The notes: generated from the sequence alone by a model not told the origin. Shown: positions 9,934-17,607, counted from the stretch's first letter. The stretch is 40,405 bases of DNA from Betaproteobacteria bacterium (GCA_020621405.1 JAHRYN010000011.1:1-40405), one strand, 5' to 3'. Numbers and translations: made by a program.

Positions 9934-9967
9934 CGCGACGGGGCATCGGACGCTCGGTAATTCGACC

Positions 9968-10516
9968 TCAGTAGTTCGGCTTTTCTTCGGCCTGCTGGTA
10001 ACGGTCGACGCCGGTCATGATCTCGCGCTTGGCATCCTCGATGTCGCCCCAGCCCTGAACCTTGACGAACTTGCCCGGCTCGAGATCCTTGTAGTGCTCG
10101 AAGAAGTGCGAAATCTGGTCCAGCAGGATCTGCGGCAGGTCGCGCGGGCTCTGCACCGAGCGGTACATAGGCGTGAGCTTGTCGACCGGCACGGCCAGCA
10201 GCTTCGCGTCCTCGCCCGCCTCGTCGACCATCTTCAGCATGCCGATCGGACGGCAGCGCACCACGACACCCGGCGGCAGCGCGAACTGCGACATCACCAG
10301 CACATCGACCGGATCGCCATCGCCGGCGATGGTGTGCGGGATGTAGCCGTAGTTGCAGGGGTAGTGCATCGCGGTCGACATGAAACGATCGACGAAAACC
10401 GCGCCCGACTCCTTGTCGACCTCGTACTTGACCGGGTCCGAATGCATCGGGATTTCGATCACAACGTTGAAATCGTTGGGCAGATCCTTGCCCGACGGAA
10501 CTCGATCCAGACCCAT
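9968..10516 (-). CDS. ppa: Soluble inorganic pyrophosphatase, family I
   Basis: It hydrolyses cytoplasmic PPi to phosphate with Mg2+. The 182-residue protein carries the family signature DGDPVDVLV, with metal-binding Asp66, Asp68 and Asp71, plus [10 protein letters not shown] at 51-60. Length is normal, and the ATG has an AGGAGTG ribosome site. It is convergent with the FemAB-like gene. A soluble pyrophosphatase beside a PPi-phosphofructokinase and a PPi-driven proton pump raises the question of how the cell avoids wasting PPi. Regulation of ppa may matter, but nothing regulatory could be read upstream. Confidence 0.97.
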   Translation of the reverse strand: MGLDRVPSGKDLPNDFNVVIEIPMHSDPVKYEVDKESGAVFVDRFMSTAMHYPCNYGYIPHTIAGDGDPVDVLVMSQFALPPGVVVRCRPIGMLKMVDEAGEDAKLLAVPVDKLTPMYRSVQSPRDLPQILLDQISHFFEHYKDLEPGKFVKVQGWGDIEDAKREIMTGVDRYQQAEEKPNY

Positions 10517-10738
10517 GTCTCACTCCTTTGGAAAAGTCGGCAATTATATCGATTGTTGCGGCGCAACAGAAGAGACGTACGACAGGTCTCCACCGGATAC
10601 CTCGTCAGCCGATGACGGGATGTAGCGGACCCGCCCGGATTACGCCCACCGGGGGCAGGCGCGACGACCGAAAACGGATGCCATGCCCGCTGGCATGTCG
10701 ATGACTGGCAGGACAGCCCGGCGACCCGGTAAATCCTG

Positions 10739-10783
10739 TTGACAGCATCCGGCGCTTCTGTATTAATGCGAACCATTCTCATT
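10739..10783 (+). promoter_or_regulatory. hemP promoter overlapped by a Fur-like box
   Basis: A perfect -35 TTGACA (10739-10744) is spaced 16 bases from a -10 TATTAA (10761-10766). The 19-bp box AATGCGAACCATTCTCATT (10765-10783) overlaps the -10. Its arms AATGCGAA and TTCTCATT match at 7 of 8 positions as an inverted repeat, which resembles Fur-binding sites. The layout predicts iron-dependent repression of hemP and bfd. The Fur assignment rests on family knowledge and gene context. Confidence 0.75.
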
Positions 10784-10800
10784 CGTATATATATTGGCAA

Positions 10801-10983
10801 ATGAACCAGCCCGCCACGGTGCCGCAGCAACAAGCCCGCCAGCCGACGCCCGCCGACGCTGCAAGACCGGCCATCGACTCCGCCCGGCTGCTGGACGGAC
10901 ATACGCAGGTGACCATCCTCCACGGCAGCGAATCCTATTCCTTGCGCCTGACGAAGAACGGCAAGCTCATCCTGACCAAGTAG
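10801..10983 (+). CDS. hemP: Hemin uptake protein HemP
   Basis: This 60-residue protein has the HemP pattern in its C-terminal half: DSARLLDGHTQVTILHGSE, then YSLRLTKNGKLILTK to the end. The N-terminus is Pro/Ala/Gln-rich and not conserved. HemP proteins accompany haem-uptake and other iron genes in proteobacteria and are repressed by iron; a regulatory role is known in some relatives. The Fur-like promoter just upstream fits. bfd starts 9 bases after the stop, so the two are probably cotranscribed. No clear ribosome site is visible. No haem receptor gene lies beside it here. Confidence 0.88.
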   Translation: MNQPATVPQQQARQPTPADAARPAIDSARLLDGHTQVTILHGSESYSLRLTKNGKLILTK

Positions 10984-10992
10984 GACTTCTCC

Positions 10993-11208
10993 ATGTACAT
11001 CTGCCTTTGCGAGCCGGTCACCGACCGCGACATCAGGACCGCCGTGCAATCCGGTTGCCGCAGCGTGCGGGAGGTGGCCGGCCGGCTGGGATGCTGCCGT
11101 GACTGCGGCCGCTGCGTCCGTGCCGCCAGAGAGGTGGTCGAGGCAGCACGCGTCGAATTCAACGCCATCCGGGTGGCCGATGATCGCGCTGCACAGTGCG
11201 CGGCCTGA
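10993..11208 (+). CDS. bfd: Bacterioferritin-associated ferredoxin
   Basis: This [2Fe-2S] protein delivers electrons to bacterioferritin so that stored iron can be released. The 71-residue protein has cysteines at 4, 6, 38 and 41 (CLC at 4-6 and CGRC at 38-41). This is the exact cluster spacing of E. coli Bfd. Extra cysteines at 22, 34 and 35 are not part of the standard set. It follows hemP by 9 bp and precedes bfr by 81 bp, so ferredoxin and its ferritin partner are adjacent. Iron repression through the hemP promoter would make mobilisation rise when iron is scarce. Confidence 0.94.
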   Translation: MYICLCEPVTDRDIRTAVQSGCRSVREVAGRLGCCRDCGRCVRAAREVVEAARVEFNAIRVADDRAAQCAA

Positions 11209-11289
11209 AATGCTGCCACGCAGCACGACTCTGCCTAGAATGAAACCGGGAGTCGTGACCATGACTCCGCCTTATCCGGGAGACCGCAA

Positions 11290-11769
11290 ATGAAAGGCGA
11301 CAAGAAGGTACTGCAGTTCCTGAACAAGCAACTGGTCAATGAACTGACCGCCATCAACCAGTACTTCCTGCATGCGCGCATCTACAAGAGCTGGGGCCTG
11401 AAGAAGCTCGGCGAGCACGAATATCGCGAATCGATCGAGGAGATGAAGCATGCCGACCTGCTGATCGAGCGCATCCTGCTGCTTGAAGGCCTGCCCAACC
11501 TGCAGGATCTGCACAAGCTGCTGATCGGCGAGAACGTGCCGGAAATGCTGGCGTGCGACCTGAAGCTGGAACATGTATCGCATGCCACGCTGAAGGATGC
11601 GATTGCCTGCTGCGAGACCGCCGGCGACTACGTTTCGCGCGATCTGTTCCGCGAAATCCTCGACGACACCGAAGAACATATCGACTGGCTGGAAACCCAG
11701 ATCGACCAGATCGACAGGATGGGCCTGCAGAACTACACGCAGACCGCGAGCGGGGAGATCGGGAGCTGA
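11290..11769 (+). CDS. bfr: Bacterioferritin
   Basis: This haem-containing iron-storage subunit assembles into 24-mers. The 159-residue protein aligns without gaps to the E. coli protein I recall. Glu18, Glu51, His54, Glu94 and His130 of the ferroxidase centre are present, and Met52 is the haem ligand. Position 127, the bridging glutamate in E. coli, is threonine here (DDTEEH, 126-130), with Glu128 and Glu129 next to it. I recall similar DTEEH segments in other betaproteobacterial bacterioferritins. A ribosome site GGGAG precedes the ATG, and TAGAAT upstream could be a -10. It sits next to its ferredoxin gene bfd. Confidence 0.96.
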   Translation: MKGDKKVLQFLNKQLVNELTAINQYFLHARIYKSWGLKKLGEHEYRESIEEMKHADLLIERILLLEGLPNLQDLHKLLIGENVPEMLACDLKLEHVSHATLKDAIACCETAGDYVSRDLFREILDDTEEHIDWLETQIDQIDRMGLQNYTQTASGEIGS

Positions 11770-11844
11770 CCCCACGGGACGGAGCGGACCGGTCGGCTGC
11801 TGACCGCATCCGGCCCGGTCCGCTTCAGGCTGCCGCACGCACCG

Positions 11845-11970
11845 ATGAATGACACGACACCCGATCCGACGCCTGCAGACGCTCCCGGCTATTTCGACAT
11901 CCTGCCGTCGATAGCCGTCTGCGTAGCCGCGCTGTCGCTGCTGCTCGTCGCACACTGCAATGTCGCCTGA
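11845..11970 (+). CDS. Possible 41-residue single-span membrane peptide
   Basis: The frame reads MNDTTPDPTPADAPGYFDIL, then one hydrophobic span (roughly SIAVCVAALSLLLVA), ending HCNVA. It lies between bfr and tonB and ends 36 bp before the tonB start. Base composition at third codon positions resembles the genes around it. There is no strong ribosome site and I recognise no family. It could be a tonB leader or an accessory peptide, or it could be chance. Confidence 0.35.
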   Translation: MNDTTPDPTPADAPGYFDILPSIAVCVAALSLLLVAHCNVA

Positions 11971-12006
11971 ATCCCTCCCATCCAGCCGCCGAACCGGAGC
12001 ACACGC

Positions 12007-12780
12007 ATGAACGCCGTCCTGTCAGCACACCCCGCGAACGTCGCCGGCAGCAGGATGCGGCCGGCAACCGCCGCTCTTGCGACGCCAGCCGGTTCCGGTG
12101 CCGCGAACGCCGGACTCTCGCTGCAGACGCTGGCCCTGAGCATCGCGCTGTCGCTGCATGTACTGGTGCTGCTGTGGCTGGCCTTCAATCCGGTGGTCCC
12201 GGCGGCCGAACCACGGGTGATGCAGGGCACCCTGATTGCCGCCCCGGTCGCCCCGGAACCCGTCTCGACCGTGCCGGCAGCGCCAGAACCGACGGCAAGA
12301 CCTGCCGAGCGGCGCCCCGTGCGAAGCAATGCGGCATCACAGCAGCTGACTGCCGCCGCCGATGCGCCCAGCCGCTACGACGCACCGCCGACTGAACCCC
12401 AGGACGTACAGGCGGTCACTGCCGATAACGCGCCAACGGCGGTCCGTGCCCCGTCGCCCGCTGCTGCACCGGCACCGCAGCCGGTACCGGCTCCGCTTAC
12501 CGCACCCCGCTTCAGTGCCGACTACCTGATCAATCCGGCGCCCGCATATCCGGCGCTGTCACGTCGCATGAACGAGGAAGGACGCGTGCTGCTGCGGGTG
12601 ACGGTCGATGCGGACGGCAATCCGTCGGCACTCGAGATCCATACCTCGAGCGGCTTTCCCCGCCTGGACCAGGCGGCGCTCGACGCGGTACGCCGGTGGA
12701 AGTTCATTCCGGCACGCCGTGGCGACGAGGCGGTCGCCGGCGCCGTCAACGTCCCGATCGACTTCCGCCTGCGCGGATGA
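12007..12780 (+). CDS. tonB: Energy transducer TonB
   Basis: It transmits proton-motive force from ExbBD to outer-membrane receptors. The 257-residue protein has a cytoplasmic N-terminus of about 40 residues, longer than usual. One membrane helix (about 42-60, SIALSLHVLVLLWLAF) follows, with His51 inside it. Then come a Pro/Ala-rich periplasmic spacer (about 62-165) and a TonB C-terminal domain (about 170-257). The last includes YPALSRRMNEEGRVLLRV and AVRRWKFIPA. exbB2 and exbD2 follow immediately. With receptor genes 5 kb away, iron-siderophore uptake is the likely job. Confidence 0.94.
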   Translation: MNAVLSAHPANVAGSRMRPATAALATPAGSGAANAGLSLQTLALSIALSLHVLVLLWLAFNPVVPAAEPRVMQGTLIAAPVAPEPVSTVPAAPEPTARPAERRPVRSNAASQQLTAAADAPSRYDAPPTEPQDVQAVTADNAPTAVRAPSPAAAPAPQPVPAPLTAPRFSADYLINPAPAYPALSRRMNEEGRVLLRVTVDADGNPSALEIHTSSGFPRLDQAALDAVRRWKFIPARRGDEAVAGAVNVPIDFRLRG

Positions 12781-12854
12781 TTTGACCCCCGCCACCGCAG
12801 GCGTACACTGCGCGGCGGCCAGTTTTTGCATGGCTTCCATCAGGAGAATGTTTA

Positions 12855-13628
12855 ATGAATGATTCACTGGGTTTTGCGCACTTTCTGTCGAATGCGGACG
12901 GTGTCGCACTCACCATCATCGTGCTGATGGCTTTCGCTTCGGTGGGCACTTGGTTCCTCATCGCGCTCAAGGGCATCGTCGCGCTGCGCCAGCGCGGCGC
13001 CAGCAGCCGCTTCCTCGACCGGTTCTGGAACGCACCGTCGCTGGAGGATGTCGCGCGCGACATGCGGGCCAACGGCGTCACCGATCCGTTCTCCCATCTG
13101 GTGCACGAAGGCTTCAGCGCGATCGAGACGCTGCGCAACGGCAAGGCCGGGGCGCGTGGCCTGATCGCCACCGGCAGTCCCGACGAATTCCTGACCCGTG
13201 CGCTGAAACGCTCGATCGAGCGTGACCGCAGCCGCATGGAGTACGGCCAGACCTTTCTGGCTTCGGTCGCGTCCAGCGCGCCGTTCATCGGCCTGCTCGG
13301 TACCGTCTGGGGCATCTACCACGCGCTGCTGGCGATCGGCATGTCCGGTCAGGGCACGCTGGACAAGGTGGCCGGTCCGGTCGGAGAGGCGCTGATCATG
13401 ACTGCCATCGGTCTGGCGACCGCGATTCCGGCGGCGCTCGCCTTCAACTTCTTCGCCCGCTCGACGCGCAACGTGATGGCCGAACTGAACAGCTTCGCGC
13501 ATGACGTGTTCGTGATGCTGTCCACCGGCATCAAGGACAGCGGCTCGCACGACCCGAAGGCGACCGGCGACCGCGTGCTGTCGCTGGTCGAGCATGGCCG
13601 CGAGGCCGCGCGTACCGCGCCGCACTGA
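12855..13628 (+). CDS. exbB: ExbB (second copy, TonB-linked)
   Basis: This 257-residue proton-channel subunit has a first membrane span at about 15-37 (LTIIVLMAFASVGTWFLIAL). A long cytoplasmic segment follows, then two spans around APFIGLLGTVWGIYHALL and EALIMTAIGLATAIPAALAF. These are the conserved pore-lining regions. The ATG follows AGGAG at a suitable distance. It lies 74 bp after tonB and 14 bp before exbD2, forming a dedicated TonB-ExbB-ExbD set. It is clearly distinct from the shorter exbB1 at 5353, whose context is lipid A synthesis. Confidence 0.95.
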   Translation: MNDSLGFAHFLSNADGVALTIIVLMAFASVGTWFLIALKGIVALRQRGASSRFLDRFWNAPSLEDVARDMRANGVTDPFSHLVHEGFSAIETLRNGKAGARGLIATGSPDEFLTRALKRSIERDRSRMEYGQTFLASVASSAPFIGLLGTVWGIYHALLAIGMSGQGTLDKVAGPVGEALIMTAIGLATAIPAALAFNFFARSTRNVMAELNSFAHDVFVMLSTGIKDSGSHDPKATGDRVLSLVEHGREAARTAPH

Positions 13629-13642
13629 CCGGGAGCCCAGCC

Positions 13643-14059
13643 ATGGCCTTTGCAAGTTTCGAACAGGACGACGACGGCCCGATGGCGGAAATCAACATGA
13701 TTCCGCTGATCGACGTGATGCTGGTTCTGCTCATCATCTTCATGGTGACGGCACCGCTGCTGACCCACGCGGTCAAGGTCGATCTGCCCAAGGAATCGAC
13801 GGCCGCCAATCAGCTGCCACCGGAAAACATCCAGATCGCGATCGGTGCCGACGGCCAGCTCTACTGGGCCGGCGAGAAGATAGACGACGCGATGCTCAAG
13901 CAGCACCTGCAGGACGCCGCTGCGCGCGACAACACGGCGGAAATCCAGCTCCGCGCCGACCAGAACGTCCCCTACCGCTCGGTTGCCCACGTGATGAGCG
14001 AAGCCGCCCGTCTGGGACTGACCCGCATCGGTTTCGTCACTGACCCGGCGTCGAAATAG
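13643..14059 (+). CDS. exbD: ExbD (second copy, TonB-linked)
   Basis: This 138-residue protein has one membrane helix (about 20-41, IPLIDVMLVLLIIFMVTAPL). Asp24 is at the essential position. The periplasmic domain ends in a segment typical of the family (VAHVMSEAARLGLTRIGFVT). It follows exbB2 after 14 bp with a GGGAG ribosome site, and a strong terminator lies 40 bp downstream. It completes the tonB-exbB-exbD operon. Confidence 0.95.
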   Translation: MAFASFEQDDDGPMAEINMIPLIDVMLVLLIIFMVTAPLLTHAVKVDLPKESTAANQLPPENIQIAIGADGQLYWAGEKIDDAMLKQHLQDAAARDNTAEIQLRADQNVPYRSVAHVMSEAARLGLTRIGFVTDPASK

Positions 14060-14099
14060 ACGCCCGGAACCGCGACAATCCCAGCTGCCAGCCCCCGAA

Positions 14100-14125
14100 G
14101 GCCGCTCCACCGGAGCGGCCTTTTT
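14100..14125 (+). terminator. Intrinsic terminator of the tonB-exbB-exbD operon
   Basis: A 9-bp stem GGCCGCTCC / GGAGCGGCC with a 3-base loop is followed by TTTTT. It starts 40 bp after the exbD2 stop on the same strand, a textbook intrinsic terminator. Confidence 0.93.
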
Positions 14126-14449
14126 CATTTGCGCGTCCCGGCAGCCCGCACACTCCTGAACAGAACTTCATATTTTAGGCGCGGCGTCCGGCTGCCAGAA
14201 TGAGCCGTTCACGGCATGCACGCGCCGTGAGGAAGACGGAAAACGAAACAGTCGTTACAGGCCTGAACACCGCCCTGCACCGCAACTGGACACTCCAGCC
14301 GCAGCATCGACCGTCATGCCCGACGAATGCGACGGGACAGCCGGCTGAAGCGTCATTCCGGCGACATGGCTCACCTCTTGCTGTGAAATTCTGGCCGGAA
14401 CGGGCACAACGACGGGCAGCAGCCGACCGCACACACCGAATCCTGATAC
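14126..14449. other. Intergenic stretch without a recognisable gene
   Basis: These 324 bp lie between the exbD2 terminator and the DUF779 gene. Short open frames exist on both strands but have no ribosome sites or family resemblance. The AT-rich patch TTCATATTTTAG near 14168 could belong to a promoter, but no convincing -35/-10 pair was found. Confidence 0.5.
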
Positions 14450-14851
14450 ATGCCGCATTCTTCAGATCCAGACTGTCTCGGTACCGCGAGAGAATCCGTT
14501 GACTGCCCGTCTCTCGCGGGCAGCATCGACGCAGTGATGCTCATCATCCGACTGTCCGCCCGCCACGGTCCGCTGATGTTCCATCACGGCCGGGCGACGG
14601 ACACCGCGCAACCACTCTGCCGCCCGGTCGGCTCGATCAGGATCGCCGACGACAATATCAAGCTGGGTGACGTCGCCGGCTGCGAATACTGGATAGAGCA
14701 GGATGTTCTGGAACGGCTCGGAGGCGGAGCACTCCTGCTCGACGTAGTGGACAAGGAAACATCGACCGGAACAGCACCCGACCTGACCCGACGCTTCGTG
14801 CTGCGTCGTTTCGAGGAACTATCGGATACGGCTCTGGATCGTCAGCCCTGA
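14450..14851 (+). CDS. DUF779-like protein with a degenerate cysteine motif
   Basis: This 133-residue protein matches my memory of the DUF779 family. It has ARHGPLMFHH (37-46), LCRPVGSIRIADDNIKLGDV (56-75), EYW (79-81) and LLLDVV (95-100), and then a C-terminal RRF segment. Family members usually have a GGCCDG cluster after the FH motif; here that place reads GRATDT and only Cys57 remains. DUF779 genes often neighbour aldehyde dehydrogenases, but none is here. The start is uncertain: the ATG at 14450 gives a longer N-terminus than usual, and the ATG at 14537 would be short. Function is unknown. The loss of the cysteines suggests a diverged or non-metal-binding variant. Confidence 0.68.
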   Translation: MPHSSDPDCLGTARESVDCPSLAGSIDAVMLIIRLSARHGPLMFHHGRATDTAQPLCRPVGSIRIADDNIKLGDVAGCEYWIEQDVLERLGGGALLLDVVDKETSTGTAPDLTRRFVLRRFEELSDTALDRQP

Positions 14852-14912
14852 CGGAGTACGAGCGCGTATCGTGCGGCGCTCCGCCGCCGATCTGCCCGAT
14901 TGCCGGATCGGC

Positions 14913-15104
14913 TCAAGAGCAGCCACCTGACCCCGGGCGATCACCCGTGGTACGTCCGTTTGCACCGCACTGCGTACATGCACCGCACTTGCCGGCGGCC
15001 GGCGCAGTGAGCGCGCGCAGCCATGCCCGGATCGCGCCGCCAACCTTCCACGCCGCAACGGCGACCAGAAGGCATGCGACAAGATCAGTCGGTGCGAAAT
15101 TCAT
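14913..15104 (-). CDS. FeoB-associated Cys-rich small membrane protein
   Basis: This 63-residue protein has one N-terminal membrane span (about 7-22, DLVACLLVAVAAWKVG). A basic stretch follows, then a cysteine-rich tail with CGACTQC at 40-46 and a final GCS. Its ATG overlaps the feoB stop (ATGA). It resembles small Cys-rich partners encoded after feoB in many proteobacteria, which may bind iron or help assemble the transporter. Cotranslation with feoB is strongly suggested. Its exact role is inference. Confidence 0.78.
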   Translation of the reverse strand: MNFAPTDLVACLLVAVAAWKVGGAIRAWLRALTAPAAGKCGACTQCGANGRTTGDRPGSGGCS

Positions 15105-16972
15105 GAGCAGCAGGCGAGCGCGACGCGATAGGTGACGAAGGACGCGAGATAGGCCAGACCGAACAGATAGCCGGCCATCAGCAGCGGCGCCCTCCAGCCG
15201 CCGGTTTCCCGGCGCACGGTGGCCAGCGTCGACAGGCACTGTGGTGCGAACACGAACCAGGCGAGCAGCGACAGCGCGGTCGGCAGCCCCCAGCTTGCCG
15301 AAATCAGCGGCGCCAGCGCCTGCGCCGTGTCCTCGCCGGTCGCTGACAGCGCATAGACCGTACCCAGCGCACTGACCGCCACTTCGCGTGCCGCCATGCC
15401 CGGCACCAGAGCGACCGCGATCTGCCAGTTGAAACCTATCGGTTCGAACAGCGGCAGCAGCAGATGGCCAAGCATTCCGGCGAAGCTGTACTCGATCGCC
15501 GGTCCGGCGGCATCGACCGGTGCCGAGGGATAACTGGCCAGAAACCACAGCAGCACGGTCAGCGCGAGGATGATGCCGCCGACGCGCCGCAGGAAGATCA
15601 TCACGCGCTGCCACAGTCCGATACCCAGATTGCGCAATGACGGCCAGTGGTAATCCGGCAGTTCCATCATCAGCGTCTGGTGCATGTCGCGTGCACCGAA
15701 GCGCTTGACCAGCCAGGCGATGCCCACCGCCGACACGATGCCGGAGAGGTAAAGCGCGAACAGCACGAGTCCCTGCAGTTCCAGCCCGCCAGCGACGGTC
15801 TGCCGCGGAATGAAGGCACCGATCAGCAGCGCATAGACGGGTAGCCGCGCCGAACAGGTCATCAGCGGCGCGATCATGATGGTGACCCAGCGGTCGCGTG
15901 GATTCTGGATCGTGCGCGTGGCCATGATGCCCGGGATGGCGCAGGCGAAGCTCGACAGCAGCGGGATGAACGAGCGGCCGGACAGCCCGACGCCGCCCAT
16001 CAGCCGGTCGAGCAGGAAGGCGGCACGCGGCAGATAGCCGGATTCCTCGAGCAGCAGGATGAAGAAGAACAGGATCACGATCTGCGGCAGGAATACCAGC
16101 ACGCCACCCAGACCGGCGACGATGCCATCGACCAGCAGGCTGCGCAGCATGCCTTCGGGCAGCAACGCCCCGACGGCTTCGCCCAGTGCCGATGTCGCGG
16201 ACTCGATCAGGCCCATCGGTGCTTCGGCCCAGGCAAATACCGCCTGGAAGATCAGGAACAGCAGCGCCAGCAGCAGCGTCGGTCCGGCCAGCGGATGCAG
16301 CAACACACGGTCAGCCCGGTCGGTGAAGGCATGCGCTTCGAGCGCATCCAGACCGAGCGCCCGCAGGATTTCGCCGACCCGGCGATGATCCTCGGCCAGA
16401 CTTGCATCGCCGGACGAAGAAGCTCCGGCACCGACCGGCACCGTATCAAGCAGCTGCAGCAGTGCGTCCGCACCGCCCGAACGCACCGCCACCGTGGACA
16501 CGACCGGCAGTCCCAGCTCCCGCGACAGCACGCCGGTATCGACCTCGAAGCCGCGCGCGCGCGCCAGATCCGTCATGTTGAGCGCAACCACGACCGGCAG
16601 GCCGAGCCGTTTGAGGCCAAGTACAAGGCGCAGCTGGCGCGCCAGGTGGGTCGCATCGACCACCGCCAGCACCAGATCCGGACGCCGCTCGCCGGCCAGC
16701 CGGCCCGCGAGTACGTCGCAGGTCACCTTCTCGTCCGGCGAATGCGGCGTCAGGCTGTAGGTACCCGGCAGATCAAGCACGCTCAGCCGCCGACCGGACC
16801 CGGTACGCAGCAGGCCTTCCTTGCGCTCGACCGTGACTCCGGCGTAGTTGGCCACCTTCTGCCGGCTGCCGGTCAGCAGGTTGAACAGCGCCGTCTTGCC
16901 GCAATTCGGATTGCCGACCAGCGCCAGCATCGGCGGCTGCAGCAGCGCAGTATCAACCGCCGCCTGCGTCAC
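15101..16972 (-). CDS. feoB: Ferrous iron transporter FeoB
   Basis: It imports Fe2+ through the inner membrane using an N-terminal GTPase-like domain. I start it at a GTG that overlaps the feoA stop (GTGA), giving 623 residues; Met15 is the alternative. G1 GNPNCGKT is at 20-27, G3 DLPGTY at 67-72 and G4 NMTD at 132-135. The membrane part carries two gate-type regions, including SFACAIPGIMATRTI with its conserved cysteine. It is shorter than E. coli FeoB (about 773). It sits between feoA and the Cys-rich partner, with overlapping stop/start on both sides. The Fur-like box upstream of feoA predicts iron repression. Confidence 0.95.
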   Translation of the reverse strand: MTQAAVDTALLQPPMLALVGNPNCGKTALFNLLTGSRQKVANYAGVTVERKEGLLRTGSGRRLSVLDLPGTYSLTPHSPDEKVTCDVLAGRLAGERRPDLVLAVVDATHLARQLRLVLGLKRLGLPVVVALNMTDLARARGFEVDTGVLSRELGLPVVSTVAVRSGGADALLQLLDTVPVGAGASSSGDASLAEDHRRVGEILRALGLDALEAHAFTDRADRVLLHPLAGPTLLLALLFLIFQAVFAWAEAPMGLIESATSALGEAVGALLPEGMLRSLLVDGIVAGLGGVLVFLPQIVILFFFILLLEESGYLPRAAFLLDRLMGGVGLSGRSFIPLLSSFACAIPGIMATRTIQNPRDRWVTIMIAPLMTCSARLPVYALLIGAFIPRQTVAGGLELQGLVLFALYLSGIVSAVGIAWLVKRFGARDMHQTLMMELPDYHWPSLRNLGIGLWQRVMIFLRRVGGIILALTVLLWFLASYPSAPVDAAGPAIEYSFAGMLGHLLLPLFEPIGFNWQIAVALVPGMAAREVAVSALGTVYALSATGEDTAQALAPLISASWGLPTALSLLAWFVFAPQCLSTLATVRRETGGWRAPLLMAGYLFGLAYLASFVTYRVALACCS

Positions 16973-17253
16973 CGTGCCGCTCCCGGCACCGCAGCGACCA
17001 GAACGCAGGCCGCCTCGGCCCGACGCAGTGCGAAGGTGCATACGCCAACGCGTACGGCCAGCGGCTCGTTGCCCGGCTGCCCGCGACGCAGCACGCACAC
17101 GGTCTCGCCATCGATGAAACCGAGTTCGCGCAAACGCTGCGCCCACTCGGGCGCGTGACGATCTTCAAGCACCTCGATCACCGTCATCGGCGTACCGGTC
17201 TGCGCCTCGCTCAAGCGCATGGAATCAGCGACGGTACCAGTCCGCGCATTCAT
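16969..17253 (-). CDS. feoA: Ferrous iron transport protein FeoA
   Basis: This small SH3-like cytoplasmic partner of FeoB has 94 residues from the chosen ATG, which has GGGAG seven bases upstream. An inner ATG at 17220 (MRLSEAQTG) matches the usual family start but lacks a ribosome site. Conserved parts are MRLSEAQTG, RLRELGFIDGE and FALRRAEAACVLV. Its stop overlaps the feoB GTG. Iron regulation is likely from the palindrome at 17376-17392, 123 bp upstream. Confidence 0.92.
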   Translation of the reverse strand: MNARTGTVADSMRLSEAQTGTPMTVIEVLEDRHAPEWAQRLRELGFIDGETVCVLRRGQPGNEPLAVRVGVCTFALRRAEAACVLVAAVPGAAR

Positions 17254-17375
17254 GAACGATCTCCCGCCAGGATCTGCCATGGAGCGAAGAAAATCGAAAG
17301 CAGTGCATCGATTGCAGGGCAGCAGAACGCAGACGGCATGAAAACCTTAAGGTGCTTCGGCGCACCTGGAAGTTG

Positions 17376-17392
17376 AGAATGGTTTCCATTCT
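17376..17392 (-). promoter_or_regulatory. Fur-like palindrome upstream of feoA
   Basis: AGAATGG and CCATTCT form an exact 7-bp inverted repeat around TTT, within a sequence resembling Fur sites. It lies in the 354-bp divergent region between feoA and the siderophore receptor gene, nearer feoA. Fur identity is inferred from the iron genes on both sides. A small hairpin (AGGTGC/GCACCT, 17350-17367) lies between it and feoA. Confidence 0.68.
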
Positions 17393-17477
17393 ACTCCTGT
17401 ACCTGCAATACCGGCAGAGGCAACCGGCGGTCTGGGTCAGCGCCGATCTGGCCTCCGGCATCCCGAATAGCAACAAC

Positions 17478-17506
17478 TTGTATCAATAACGATTCTCGTT
17501 TACGAT
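17478..17506 (+). promoter_or_regulatory. Promoter with embedded Fur-like box for the siderophore receptor
   Basis: TTGTAT (17478-17483) and TACGAT (17501-17506) are separated by 17 bases. Between and across them, ATAACGATTCTCGTTTA (17486-17502) is an inverted repeat with 6 of 7 paired positions. A repressor bound there would block the promoter. It is 102 bp upstream of the receptor ATG. Together with the palindrome at 17376 it gives the divergent genes one iron-responsive control region (inference). Confidence 0.6.
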
Positions 17507-17607
17507 TGCATCGCGAGCCCGGACAACGACGCACTTCACCGGGCCACGGACAAGCCAGCCGCCTTGCAAGCCAGTCCTCATGACCACCCAACCAGGACTG
17601 CTTGCAC

